DNA from: Enchytraeus crypticus
Lineage: Eukaryota > Annelida > Clitellata > Enchytraeida > Enchytraeidae
Direction of reading: 5' to 3'
Assembly (NCBI GenBank): GCA_905160935.1
Contig: CAJHZI010000294.1
Span: forward strand, 248,001-312,000
DNA length: 64,000 nucleotides
Shown here: piece after piece, positions 37,701-49,219 of the stretch
Layout: the number at the start of each line of letters is the position of its first letter
Position numbering within the stretch: position 1 is the stretch's first letter
Notes under the pieces: model-generated
Seen by the model: only the letters and a program-made list of their open reading frames with translations
Databases searched by the model: none
Told to the model about the DNA's origin: nothing
Program-made: the position numbers and the translations under genes

Positions 37701-38465
37701 ACATCATCAGCAATTAAATAACACAGCTCCTGGGTTAACAACAACATTAAACAGCTATATTGTACGTTGTACGTAAGTTTCTAAACCTCAAGGGATCAGT
37801 CAGGGATGGTCCAGTTGGGATTCGATTCAATGGCTTCCTGCATATCAGGCAAGTTTGATATTCATTCAGCCATACAACAGATTCATCAGCAATAAAACCA
37901 CGCAGCACATGGGCTAACAACAATATTAGTAATTAAAATACTGAGCATCAGGGTTAGCAGCAGAAACATCAGCAATAAAACAACAAAGCACCAGAGTAAG
38001 CTGCAGAAAATCACTAAGATAACAAATCAAAATAATAAATCAAAATATCAGCAAAATTTATGTTCCTGCTTAACAAAAACAACAATCTACATACAGATAA
38101 TACTAAAAATCTCTCTTACAATTACTTATAAGTTATCAGAATAACACAATAAAGGATGCTGAAAGATTGAGAGTACATATAAGTTTCTACCAATTAAGAG
38201 CAGTTTTAAAAGCTTGGTAATATGGCACAAAATATAATGTATATCTTAAGCCAGTTATTACATCAATCACAAGAACCTTAGACTCCAGTTACACTCGTCG
38301 GTAAATTAAGCAAAACGTCTCATAACACTGCTGCTCAAGTGTAATTAAGCAAACGTCTCATTACACTGCGGCTCAAGTGTAATTAAGGCATACATGCTTT
38401 GCGAAAAATTCAACTGGAATTGCCTCCGTGACAAGACATTAGAGTTAAAATTTACCGGGTTTCAT

Positions 38466-38500
<35 letters not shown>

Positions 38501-41500
38501 GGTTTAACGTCCGTTTCCTCATACAAGGATGACGTCAGGGACGGTAATATAGCAACCGCTTCAATAGATGTTATTACAGCATGGTAACCTTCAATAAGTA
38601 GATTGACTGTGAACCAGCTGTATAGACCTTCATCCTCTCCCTCTAATATGGACACTGCATTGTTATCCACATGGAATGGATAAGTTTTGAACAGTTTCAG
38701 CACCTACATGTGGCACAACAAAACAATACAAATAATATATTAACGTCAGTGTCTCCACTTGATTGCCTTAAACCATAAAATGTGCTAATAGAGTAATTAA
38801 TACAACACTGCTATACTTAAATATGCCATCATGTTCACAGTATTCACTGATTTTCTACAAAGTCAACAGTTATAGAGTTCTAACAAAGTCAACTGACAAG
38901 TTGCAATGAGACTGTAACAGCGAAAAATTATTCTAGGTGGAATCAGTTTATGAAGAGGTGGGCCCCTATGCCTTCCTCAGCTTCGACGAACATTTACTGG
39001 GCAGGGGCGTCACTCCCTGAGAAAACAATCCTGTTTACCCAAATACATAATTAATATAATCATTAGAATTGTTCGTTGTTCAAAGAAATTGAATTGAATT
39101 GAAATTGAATAAGCCGAGTAGTTGCTCCAATATAGCTCAATAAGCATGAACAAAAGTTACAGAAGCATCACAAAACTTTTAATGTGAGAAGATACTATGA
39201 GCCTATGACTCTGTCCTTCTGAATAAAAAGTCAGCTTTCCTCAGAGCATTTTTAATTGCAGATTAACAAACTGACAGTTTTACAGTATTGCATAATCCTG
39301 AAAAAAGTATTGCAGTTCAAAAGAATCAGCAATATGTTTGATTTTAAATAGGTCGTGCTTCCTCAATGATTGATTTTTTTACCAAAGGTGAAAATTAATT
39401 ACACTATAAGTTAAAAATGGAATAAAATTACTCTTTTACACATTGTAATGGTTAAGCATCTTAAAGCATAGAAGCAGCAATGATTCTATTATGAAATGTT
39501 TGAAAAAAGGCATTAAAAATTGTCAGAAAATTTATATTTAAATGCCTAGTTGAATAATTCTATATCTTTCCACAAATCAAATGCTTCAAATAGATAGCAT
39601 TAAAACAAGTTCTATCATTTATTAGTTCTCTAATGGATATGTATTAATCACATTTTATTTACGCAAATTTGTAAGTTATGGCGGCAAAATAGAAGTTTAA
39701 AGATGTGGTACAACAAACTTTACATGACATACAAACTAGAGAACCGTAATATTATAATATAACACAACTAAAACATAAATTTATAGAAAAACATATTTAC
39801 ACATATTAACAAGCTGAGTAAAATTTCGTAAACCTAAAAATACCTGCAAAAGTATAATTATACGAACAGCAAAGTTATAAATTAATTATAATTTAAGTAT
39901 AATTTAAAGTTAATTTATAATTTAAATTAATTATTATTTATAATTAATTTATTAATATAGGTTATAATTATTTATAATGTATAAAGTTATACAAAAAAAG
40001 TAAACACACATTATTGTGAAATGATCAACTAAGTTGATATCTATCACTTTTTAATACCACATGTTTAAACCGTTAAGCAATTTAGACCATTTTCCGTTTA
40101 ACCTGTCCAGTGAATGTCCGAGATTTTACTCTCAGATCAGCACGGCTGGGATTAGAACCCATGAGGGTTCAATTCACCCCAGGATCTGTCATCTAAAAGT
40201 TCATGACGTTACCCCTAAGCCATTAAGGCATTCTATATTATATAGTTAGTTTCCTTTACTTCATCCACTCTAGATGCAAGGAAATAGTGGACCACATACG
40301 AACCTCGTCCAGTATTGCCGCAGCAGACTGATTGGAAATGAGTCTAAGCCCAGCCGTTGCCTTGAGAGCCAAGCTCGTCTCAGCCCACAGCGGCTCAGGC
40401 ACGTAGCCCTTAGCCTTCTCCAGCATAGGTCTCAGGCTCTCAGCAGCCTAAACACGCAGTAACCATCAGACACCAGTTACTTATGCACTGCTACTGGTAC
40501 ACTTAAAAATTCTAAGTTTTATATATCATTAGGATTATTTAATATGGTCATTTTTGTATTAGTAGTTTTTTTTTAAATTTAATTTTTAATGTAATTATAT
40601 TATACCGGTTGAGGAGGTCGCCAAGACCTGTATCACCAGTTTAGTTATTAGTTAATCATCTCAGTAATTCAAGTAATGAAGAATTAACATCAGGGGTTAA
40701 AGTATGAATTAAAAGCTGGAGGAACGGTCACATTTTTTGGCCCTCATCCTTTTACAGGGTCCCTAGTATCTAATTTTAGTCCTTTAGCAGGGAAATTAAC
40801 TTCCGAAAAAATGAGAAATTAACTTTAGAAAAAATTAGAGCTACTGAAACTGAGTTCCCTAGCATTCTCCCTATATTAACCACAGCTTAACTTCTAAATC
40901 CTCACAGAAAAGTTATGACGTCTAGCAGAGATTAAGCAACTACAGATGTCATCTCGTCTAAGAACTTCTGCTTTTGCAAAATAAAACCAATGAGCTAACG
41001 TCATCGTCAAGTCTATCTCAGACATATCTATAACTGGAAGAGACGACAAATAAATAATATTACATTTAAAAAGTAAATTTATCATAATCGGCATATAAAA
41101 GATAATTTACGGTACATATAATCTGAATATATGATTCAGAATATACTAAAACTATTGTATATACATGTACATTTCATTAATCATGTACTCATTTACCTGT
41201 AATAATATAATTTTAGGATATTTGATAAAGTTGAAATGATCTGAATGACCAATCGTTGTAATCACTATGGTACAGTATACTTTGTATTATTTTATTTCAA
41301 TAGTATGCTATTTATTTATTTTTAAAATTAACAACAAAGCTGTCACGCATATGCATATAAATTACATTACATGTCCACAGTTAAAATCACTTTACATATT
41401 TTTCTAGAAATATCGATGGTAGTAAAGCCTAACTTTGGCAGGTTGACCAGCATATGCAGAAAGACCAGGTTTGGTGTGATCAAACAGCTCATCTAGAAGT

Positions 41501-43677
41501 TTGAACGAGCCATCTGGTGTCTTCTTAAACTTGAACACGTGTATTCTGCTACCTGTGCTGCCCGCATCGAACATTATGCCATAGAGAAGGTTCAACTGAG
41601 AGTCTTCTTCTGCACGAAACACAGACAGCGAATAACAATCAACAGAAATCTCTTTAGAAACAGAAATAGCAGAGATTGAATAGGAATATAAATCTTAAAC
41701 TTGCCATTAGGCAAAACAGAGAGAACAAGCAATACAAATTAAATATATGTAACAGTATATTATAAACTAACAAAAACATTGTTAATCTACCCCGCAGTGC
41801 AAGTAAGACGTAACCTCTACCTCTGCAGTATAAATGGGATGCAGAACCTACCCATGCAAATACAAATAGGATGTAAAATCTACCTCTGCAGTACAATTTG
41901 AAAGTTAAATGCTAAAAATGTCAACTATACACTGATCAGATGGCAGTCAAACTAGATATAATAAATAAAAGCAAATAAATTAAAAGTAATTAAAAAATAA
42001 ATCAGAATGCAGCCTAAAAAGTAGGAGGCAGAATAAATCTACCTAGCTGATCCAACATATTTCATATATAAGGTAAAAACTGCTTTAATAATTCAAAAAT
42101 AATCTACATAACTTATTAATATATATTACTATTAAGGTTTGAGCAAAATATTTCTATCAATACCTAGGGGATATAGATCATTAATTTGCAAATGATGTAA
42201 ATTTACCAGTACAAAAAGACACCCATATATCCTGTTTATAATTACAAGTAGATATATAGTATATACATGCACACCTTCCTTCAAAAAGGCTACGCCTTAT
42301 CCTTACCTTATAATGTAAACTATACATAGCCCAGGAAAATACCTTTCTGTGGCGGTTTCCTGTTAACATCCTCAGTTCTTGCTTAGTCACCTCTTACGAT
42401 ACGTGCAGTTAATGGTTGGACTGTTCTACTGTGTTTCGGACACAACATGGGAAGACATATTGTTTCCAAGCTATAGGCTACATAAGGTGTAGATAAAGCA
42501 GAGCCTTTCGTGTAGGAATTAACTTGTCGATCTATGGAGTGCTCTTTATGAAATGTAAAAGCAGCCTCTGATTATGAATATGTACCTTAGACCTGTCAAT
42601 TAGCAGAGCACAAGAGAACGAGATAGATATTCCTAATACTATCATAATTATGCAAAAACTCTTGCTGAATCTTTACAACACTTGATCTTTTGATTCAGTT
42701 ATAGATTGTATATAATCGTCCTAATAATCTCTCTCTCCAGTCTAATCCTATTCTCTCAAAGTTCTAATACTCTCACTTAATCCATCTTCTCTAAAGCCTA
42801 CTCAAAATCTCTCTCTTAGTGCACTGCCTACTGGCAGGTCCATGGTATATAACGCCTATACTCTTCTCTGCCTTCTGCTTTCCTCTACATGTCCACATAT
42901 GAGTGGATCTTTGAATCATCCAACATTCCTAATGTTGGCCTGCCTCTATTTCTTTCCAATCTGCCTTTCATGATCTCTTTAAGTAGACTCTAAATCTACA
43001 ACACATCAAAACCAGTTCCCCTGTCCCACTTATGGCTTGCATTGCCCTTATTTCTTCTCTTGTGTCACATTCTTTCATAAAATAAAATAGCGGTTTACTT
43101 ATCAGCAACTCTGCCTTTGATTGAACGTGTTCATTTCTTACTTTAATAAGATTTTGGACGCATAGAATTATAGAATATTAACTTATCGCTATGTGATCCT
43201 AATTTTTTACTGCGCTTCTTTTCTTATGAAATGAAATGAAATTATTGATTTGGTAAATAATATCTAGTTACATACTGGTTCTAAACACTTCATTGCACAA
43301 TTCCACTGGAATTTCTCTGGATCAATGACATTCCTCTGGAAAGTCATCAATATCTCTGCAACTTTTCATTTCTCAATTCTTCAATCGCTTAATACATTTT
43401 CGCATATATAATATCAGGTCCTTTTTGATCACCAAATATCACCTCTTCAAATTAAAAGCCATCTTCCATTGGAAATGCAATGACAACAAATATTTTCAAG
43501 TGAGAGAAATATAAAATAATCAAACTATAAATCCACTTTATGTTTACCTGCTGTAGTACTGGAAGTTAAGCCAGACTTCCTGCTGTAGAGAAGAAGTAGA
43601 ATAAGAACAACTCCAATGAATAAGAATGCATAGAAAATTTTACGTCTCTGACTACGCATGGCTTGTTCGCGATGCAT
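31663..43677 (-). CDS. ENTPD5/6: Ectonucleoside triphosphate diphosphohydrolase 5/6-like (GDA1/CD39 family)
   Basis: Eleven minus-strand exons: 43677-43548, 41609-41434, 40447-40304, 38703-38589, 37480-37395, 37018-36939, 36449-36385, 35200-35113, 34346-34297, 33310-32994 and 31752-31663. All sites are GT-AG and phases close to 446 residues, between human ENTPD5 (428) and ENTPD6 (484). Residues 14-31 form one hydrophobic signal-anchor ([18 protein letters not shown]) after a basic start, as in ENTPD6. Apyrase regions are present: DAGSTGS (58-64), KATAGLR (131-137), [10 protein letters not shown] (171-180), MDLGGGSTQ (201-209) and YAISYYFD (346-353). The terminal [10 protein letters not shown] block is also present. 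Family members hydrolyse UDP/GDP in the ER-Golgi lumen or after secretion, supporting glycoprotein folding and glycosylation. Introns hold SINEs, LINE debris and two acceptor-derived minisatellites. ENTPD5 and ENTPD6 are not separable by eye. Confidence 0.93.
32140..32330. repeat. (AT)n array with ATAATATATA interruptions
   Basis: A compound AT array in the last ENTPD intron, with many short self-complementary ATATAATATATAT segments followed by a pure (AT)n run. Confidence 0.95.
32690..32945. repeat. ~23-28-bp minisatellite (ACTCACTGATCATAGAGCCA)
   Basis: About ten imperfect copies of ATGACTCACTGATCATAGAGCCA. It begins some 50 bp downstream, in gene orientation, of the ENTPD exon 10 donor. 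Each unit contains the palindrome TGATCA. Confidence 0.85.
33392..33530 (+). repeat. tRNA-derived SINE, family A, inside the 45-bp array
   Basis: Box A TGGCGAAGTCGG is exact and box B is AGTTCAAATCC (first G lost). The body is CGAATGAGAAAACTGACGTT. It is preceded by CAGTTTA of the array unit and followed by TACTACAGCTAAGTC of the next. Confidence 0.88.
33673..33815 (+). repeat. tRNA-derived SINE, family A, second copy inside the 45-bp array
   Basis: Box A CGGCGAAGTCGG, box B AGTTCAAATCC, body CGAGTGAGGAAACTGACGTT. Its flanks match those of the copy 281 bp upstream. Confidence 0.88.
34380..34705 (+). repeat. Family C repeat with (GA)n tail
   Basis: GGCGACTAAGGCAGGAGCTG ... GAAACCATCTCAGAAGCC ... 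TTAACTCGTTAATCGATG ... ACCTTGGACCTGCCGCTTGG, ending in GAGAGA at 34673-34704. This is one of the most complete copies; a related degraded copy follows at about 34790-34960. Confidence 0.7.
35620..36150 (+). mobile_element. LINE 3' end in an ENTPD intron
   Basis: Broken frames give [19 protein letters not shown] and a downstream DGLTAAGIN...[15 protein letters not shown] block. This matches the C terminus of many LINE ORF2 proteins (GHVLRM...R..GK...GRP...W...DR..WR). Stops interrupt it. Confidence 0.7.
37470..38000 (-). repeat. ~40-46-bp tandem array built from the ENTPD exon 5 acceptor
   Basis: The true acceptor reads TGTTAACCCAG|GTGCTC at 37481. On the plus strand the motif CTCCTGGGTTAACAGCAACA with ATCAGCAATTAAATAACA recurs at about 37521, 37561, 37604, 37645, 37687 and 37731. 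Degenerate copies run on to about 38000. Most copies keep an AG at the boundary. Confidence 0.88.
38465..38555 (-). repeat. SINE 3' tail with (TAA)n, family G
   Basis: (AAT)n followed by AAGGTTTAACGTCCGTTTCC, TCATACAAGGATGACGTCAG and GGACGG. The reverse complement occurs at 58556-58625, ending in (TTA)n. A tail of the GACGTTAAACC type is common in invertebrate SINEs. Confidence 0.65.
40001..40236 (-). repeat. tRNA-derived SINE, family B, full copy
   Basis: Plus-strand block order: TAAACACACATTATTGTGAA, GTTGATATCTATCACTTTTT, TTTAGACCATTTTCCG, CCAGTGAATGTCCGAGATTT, GGCTGGGATTAGAACCC, ACCCCTAAGCCATTA. On the minus strand the last two read as box A (TGGCTTAGGGGT) and box B (GGGTTCTAATCCC). Confidence 0.8.
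40690..40880 (+). mobile_element. Fragment of hAT-like family N1
   Basis: AGGAACGGTCACATTTTTTG, then TTTACAGGGTCCCTAGTATC, then GAGCTACTGAAACTGAGTTC. Same order as 49570-49670, and lying in the intron between ENTPD exons 2 and 3. Confidence 0.6.
42430..42625 (+). repeat. Family C repeat in ENTPD intron 1
   Basis: TTGTTTCCAAGCTATAGGCT, GCAGAGCCTTTCGTGTAGG, CGATCTATGGAGTGCTC, ATATGTACCTTAGACCTG and a short GAGAACGAGATAG tail. A reverse-oriented related copy is at about 42790-42970. Confidence 0.65.
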
Positions 43678-43989
43678 ATCCCAGACTATTGCACCGCAGC
43701 TATACTTCTGTTAATGACAGTGGAACGATAGAGGTGATAAGCCACATTGACAGTAATATTAAGAAATAAGATCATTTGACGCACGCCTAAATTTCTCAAC
43801 TATTTTGACTAGTGTGATTTCAATACTTATTCAAATATATGATGGTAAACTTTATAAGTACTTCGCATGTTTTCATTTGGTATGTAATTTGATTCATATA
43901 TGTTACATATTCAGGAACCTGAAAGTGAATACATAGGAATATTTAATAAAATTTGGTGTCTATATATGTATATATATGTATATATATAT

Positions 43990-44029
<40 letters not shown>

Positions 44030-44449
44030 ATATATATTATGTATATATTATGTATATATTATTATTATATATAATCATTAGCTATAGCACGTGGCAAACT
44101 GTACGTACAGCCAAGTATTTAACTTGCGTGCCCGTTTTTGAAGTGTATTATTAGAGCTGTTAGAGATAGCCACATTAAGTTAAATTTCATATCTAGGCTA
44201 CATGAATACAATTACATTTGAATTGAAATATCTTAGTTGCTTTCTGAAATATCTATCCCTCTATGAGGAATTTCAATTGACCTTGCGATCTTTGGAAGTT
44301 TCAGGTAATGACGGACATATGCCTACAATTTTTGTAATTTTAACTAATTATTATTTAATTTGTATATCAACATGCATTTAGTTCAGTAACTACTATATAG
44401 TATTTATTATCAGTTCAGTATGCTATCAAATGTTATCAATTTGAATACA

Positions 44450-44645
44450 TTATTTACAAAAGTGCTTCAGCTTCTGGGGGAAACACTGCCCACTACTACT
44501 TCCCTGCAGAACTCATCAATTCCTATATTCGTCTCTGCATAAATAATAAAATATAAGTTCGAGAAACTATAACCAATGAAATTATGGTCTGAAAAATTTC
44601 CCCCCCCCCCCCCAACCCCAGAGTGCTGGCGACGCCAGTGTTTAT
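44450..44645. mobile_element. Possible small DNA-transposon terminus
   Basis: The right end reads on the minus strand CACTGGCGTCGCCAGCACTC, then a long G-run. This resembles the G-rich ends of the hAT-like elements in the window, but no partner terminus or target duplication could be fixed. Confidence 0.35.
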
Positions 44646-44839
44646 AGTACACCTATATATGTTCAGAGTAATATTCAAATGCTCTGATAAATCACATCCA
44701 TTATGTTTAGAAGACTGCCAATTAATAATAAGTTGTACCGTTAATCACTATTATTGATATATTATTAAGTATAATCAGCTCTAATATATTTTATATAATA
44801 TTAGGTACATTTGAACTAGCAGGCTCACAGAAAAAAAAG

Positions 44840-45018
44840 AAGTAAACACGCATTTTAGTGAAATGATCAACTATGTTGATATCTATCACTTTTATTACTG
44901 CATCTTTAAACCGTTCAGCAATTTAGACCATTTTCCGTTTAACCAGTCCAGTGAATGTCCGAGATTTTACTCTCAGATCAGCGCGGCTGGGATTGGAATC
45001 CACGAGGAACCCTCATAC
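44840..45018 (-). repeat. SINE family B, truncated at the tRNA head
   Basis: AGTAAACACGCATTTTAGTG through GCGCGGCTGGGATTGGAATC; ends soon after box B. Confidence 0.8.
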
Positions 45019-45890
45019 ATTTACAGATTATTATTATAGATTATTTATAGATTATTCCTTTACAGAGTAGTAAACGAGATAAGAATACTATTCCTAATAT
45101 ATAGTTGATGATATAATAGACGACGACGGCGACGACAAGAACATCAGCAACAACAGTTAGAGTGCTACTGTCATCAATGACAACATAGAGCACAATACTT
45201 AATAAAGTTGAATAAAAATAACAGAACTGAAAATAAAAACAAATACAAATAAAAAATATATAATAACTAACAAGTTAACAATAATAGAAAGATTTATGAA
45301 CAGTAATTTATTACACTGACTTTTTAATTGAAGTGCTAAATTGAGATTTTAAGATTTTAAATAAGAGATCAATCACTAAGAAATGATGTAAATATACTGA
45401 TCAATCAATAAGCCATGATGTAAATACAATGATCAATTGCGTCAATACACTGAATAATCAATGGTGTCAAAACACTGATCAATCAATAAGCCATAACGTA
45501 AAAACACTGATCGATTAATAATCAACGTCAATCCACTCATAACGACACGCAAACATTTAACTCAAACGTAAACATTGACCACACCTGCAGACCAGTGCTG
45601 CCATCGCACGCCTCACGCGACCATATTTGAGAAAAAAATCATGTCGCTGGTTGCTTTTGTTCATATAGTTATATCAAAGATAAGGCATATAGATATAGTA
45701 ATTCTTCATTCTATGAGTTACGCACATGACTTACCGAATGTGTTAAATAATTTCCTTTCTTATTTGCTGCTTTTATAGTTCTCATTATTTCCTCCATTCA
45801 ACTCCATGGTTAGACTGGTGTTACAATATAATTATGAGTTAAGAATATAATCATCCTTCCAAAACCTACTTTGCCTTCTTTTTTTTAAAG

Positions 45891-46035
45891 CCGCGCTGAT
45901 CTGAGAGTAAAATCTCGGATATTCACTGGACTGGTTATACGGAAAATGGACTAAATTGCCTAACGGATTAAACATGTAGTTTTAAAGTGATAGATATCAA
46001 CATAGTTGATTATTCACTATAATGCGTGTTTACTT
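45891..46035 (+). repeat. SINE family B, plus orientation, lacking its head
   Basis: Begins GCCGCGCTGATCTGAGAGTA just after the box B position and runs to the ATAATGCGTGTTTACTTTT end. Confidence 0.8.
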
Positions 46036-46329
46036 TTACTTTACTTCAGGATTTTTCATTCAAAGCTGTTAACACTCGGTCTTCCAAAGTGGTCACCCAT
46101 GATCGAAGTACTAACCTCGCGCTATGTAGCTTACCTTCATTCAAAATGATGACAAAATGATGGCGCACGAAAAAACATATAATAGAAAATGAAAAAATTT
46201 TAAAATTAAAAAGAAAAATTGTATCTTAAAGGTTCGATCCCATGGTTGCCGGGGTAGGTTGAAAAACTATACTTCAATCCGGACTACGCTTGTATAAAAT
46301 GACTATGAGTATGGGAAGAAGCGCCAACG

Positions 46330-47605
46330 TAAGCATAGAAACCAATAACTTCATAGAAATGTGTAAATAAGTTTCGATGTGCAAATAAGTTTGCAATGTC
46401 AGTGGTGGGGGGGGGTACAAGAGGGAACTCAGTATCCATTAGCTCGATTTTTTGTTCAAATATGGGCCCCACTAGGGGCCCATATATGATATACTAGGAG
46501 TCCAGTATAATGTAAGGGGGGCCCGAAAAATGTTCACCGTTTCACTGTAGCTCTCAATTTTCACTTTAACCACTGTATTAGAAGAAGAAGGGTGTAAAAA
46601 ATGTGACCTCTGTCCCAGAACAGTGGTGCAAATAGCCTTGGCTAGGAGGGGCTTAAACCCCCCTTACATACCGCCAAAATTAGGTTACTTTTGCAATTCG
46701 TCCAGATCCGCAGAGTTTTTCAGAGGTTAAAAAATTAACCTAAATTTTTACAAAACAAATGTAGGACTTTAGGCATTTTAAGTTTTCCCCTGACTTTAGT
46801 ACGAGCATGATAGGGGGGGGGGGGGGGGGTAAGATACAGGGATACGCTCACTCTATGAGCTGAATTCAGTAGCGAAACAATTTTGAGCCCCCCCCCCCCT
46901 CCACAGCATTTTCTGGTTGCGTCACATGTCCCGAAGAAGGTGAGACTTAAGCAAAAAACATAGAATAAAGAAGAACCGTAGAAGTGTCAAAGGCAATCTC
47001 AACCATTGTAAACATTGAGTTCAAAAATTACAGTGATGCCAACGACTAATTCTGCTAGCTGGAGGTAAACAATATAAGCTGATGGTTATTTAAAGGCATA
47101 AAATAATGAAATTTTTGAACATTTGCAGAGCTTTTGAACGATAATGAAACACTTTAGTAGCACATTTATCGTCACATATATCCCATATATCGTCATGACA
47201 AAAAACTTATTTGAAACGAAGTCCTATTTATTTGATGTATATTTTTATAATACAAAATGCAAACAAACTTTATTTCTAATATTCCCCGTTCATTAGATTT
47301 CGGATTTCTGGAATTTGAATACCCAAACGCGCAACAATACATCGATCTTAAAACTGTTTAGAGGCCGACTGTCATGAAATAAATCTGAAATTACAGAAAT
47401 TACTATTAAATACACATATGACAAAGGGGCTTTGTTTACCTTCACGATTAAATGGAGCATGCTGGAAATCAAGTCGCTCTTGTTACAAAACTGGTATCGC
47501 TGAAATAACAGTCATGCCATATCTACTTACTTTAAAGATCTTTGGCAAAAAGTGTGTACTCTCCAAAAAAATTCAGGCCCCCCCTTAAGAAATTCCTGGA
47601 TCCAC
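46330..47605 (-). mobile_element. Second hAT-like N1 copy, interrupted by a nested N2 element
   Basis: 46390-46950 is an imperfect reverse complement of the internal part of the element at 49220-50009 (G-run, GGGGCCCATATATGATATAC, AAAAATGTTCACCG, TCCCAGAACAGTGGTGCAAA). The match resumes at 47552-47605 (ACTCTCCAAAAAAATTCAGG ... AATTCCTGGATCC). The sequence between, 46959-47544, is a separate insertion. The left boundary is approximate. Confidence 0.7.
46959..47544 (+). mobile_element. hAT-like non-autonomous element N2 (586 bp), nested
   Basis: Flanked by GCAAAAAA (46951-46958) and GCAAAAAG (47545-47552), a 7/8 target duplication. It starts CATAGAATAAAGAA and ends AAAGATCTTTG, so both ends begin CA.AGA. 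It is closely similar over its full length to 62848-63430. No transposase frame is present. Confidence 0.82.
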
Positions 47606-47685
47606 ATCTACCCAAAGATGTTTCATCTTGATTCAAGAATCTGAGTTTCGAAACTTTACGTACTTTTTCGCTGCGCGATATGGTA

Positions 47686-48300
47686 AATAATACATTCTGA
47701 AGGCTTCCGTTAGAAGTTTTAGAACTTTACAAATAACAATAAATGTAGTAGCCTGTAAATATAAGAAGAAATCTTGAAACTGCGACTAACTCAAGCCGTG
47801 TGGTGCGGTTTTCAAATCTCCTAAAAAAGGTTATTTTTACTTTAGTATTAAGTTTTATTATTCTCTAATGTCTTATCTCCGATTCGCTTCTTTATTTGAG
47901 TTATTTTTCCTTAAAAAGTAAAAACACGCATTATAGTGAATAATCAACTATGTTGATATCTATCACTTTTTAAAATCACATGTTTAATCCGTTAGGCAAT
48001 TTAGACCATTTTCCGTATAGCCAGTCCAGTGAATGTCCGAGATTTACTCTCAGATCAGCGCGGCCGGGATTCGAACCCACGAGGGTTCCATTCACCTCAG
48101 GCTTTGTCATTTAAAATTTCCATTGACATTACCCCTACGCTATTTAGACATTCAAAGGTATCGCTGAAATAACAGTCGGCTTGAGTTAGTCGCGGTTTCA
48201 AGATTTCTTCTTATATTTACAGGCTACAGCATTTATTGTTATTTGTCCTAAAACTTCTAACGGAAGCCTTCAGAATTTATTATTTCAGAATTTATTATTT
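47686..48300. repeat. Inverted duplication with ~110-bp arms around a SINE B
   Basis: 47686-47796 and 48178-48300 are imperfect reverse complements (shared words GGCTTCCGTTAGAAGTTTTA and ATATAAGAAGAAATCTTGAA, about 90% identity by eye). The spacer contains the SINE B copy at 47918-48154. The right arm is joined at 48158-48177 to a short piece of the N2 element (GGTATCGCTGAAATAACAGT). Confidence 0.85.
47918..48154 (-). repeat. tRNA-derived SINE, family B, full copy with intact box B
   Basis: The minus strand carries GGGTTCGAATCCC (perfect box B) and a box A position TAGCGTAGGGGT. The body follows the family order down to AATGCGTGTTTTT. Confidence 0.85.
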
Positions 48301-48451
48301 CCTTACTACGGGTTGATTACCACGGGTTTGCCCTTCGAGTAGATACAGGTCAATCATTACTCTGGGTTTGCCTCCCGCAGCGGTTTAAAGCTATAGTTCT
48401 AATAATATACGTCGCAACTCCAAAGTCTCTAATTATCCATGACTAGAAGTA

Positions 48452-48712
48452 AACCAGTAAACACGCATTATATTGTGAAATGATCAACTATGTTGATATC
48501 TATCACTTAATATCACATTTAAATCGTCAGGCAATTCAAGTCCATTTTCCGTCTAACCAGTCCAGTGAATGTCCGAGATTTTACTCTCAGATCAGCGTGG
48601 CTGGGTATTGAATCCAGGAGAGTTCAGTTCACCTTAGAATCTGTCTAATAAACTTCATGAAAAAACCTTTCCTAAACATTTTGCCTCTATCCACTACTCT
48701 ATTGAGACATTA
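48452..48712 (-). repeat. SINE family B, diverged head
   Basis: AAACACGCATTATATTGTGA ... GTCCAGTGAATGTCCGAGAT ... GTGGCTGGGTATTGAATCC. It lies 300 bp from the previous copy in the same orientation. Confidence 0.8.
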
Positions 48713-48789
48713 TAATTCTTATTAATTATTGACATTCAGCACTTACATGATTGTGATTGCCGATTTACAAACACATTCTGAACATAAAG

Positions 48790-48856
48790 TTAAACTGAGT
48801 GTATGCATTATCATCCCCAACAGTGTTGAGGATGATAATGCATACACTCAGTTTAA
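48790..48856. repeat. Long hairpin, 27-bp perfect arms
   Basis: 48790-48816 and 48830-48856 are exact reverse complements (arms begin TTAAACTGAGTGTATGCATT). The 13-nt loop contains CAACA-G-TGTTG, so after one mismatch the stem extends five more pairs to a 1-nt loop. It could be a microRNA-like hairpin or a fold-back element remnant. Confidence 0.88.
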
Positions 48857-49219
48857 TTTTAATGTTGGGCCAACATCAGCTCAGCTTCGTCTTTGTTTTA
48901 AGTGTCATCCTTAGAATCGTCGTCGCACTGCATTAGATTTTGTAACCTTTTATTTTTGACAGTGGAAAATGTACCATCCTTTCAAACATAATATAATATA
49001 TCGAACAAATTTTATCAAATTTTTTATCAAATTTTTAGTTATGATTAAGTACTTCTGTAATGAAATTGTTTATTTAAGAAAATTTTATTGATGTGGATAA
49101 AAAGTAAGCTTCCACTACCACGTTAAGACTGCGGAATGAGTTAAGACACAGAGAGATCAAAGTTCTCCTACACTTATACAGTGAGAGTTGATATACCATT
49201 TAGGGGAGGGGAAGAAGTC

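Noticed and set aside
46816..46910. Poly-G and poly-C runs as G-quadruplex regulatory sites
   Set aside because: They belong to the subterminal part of the N1 element copy; no gene-related position supports a regulatory role.
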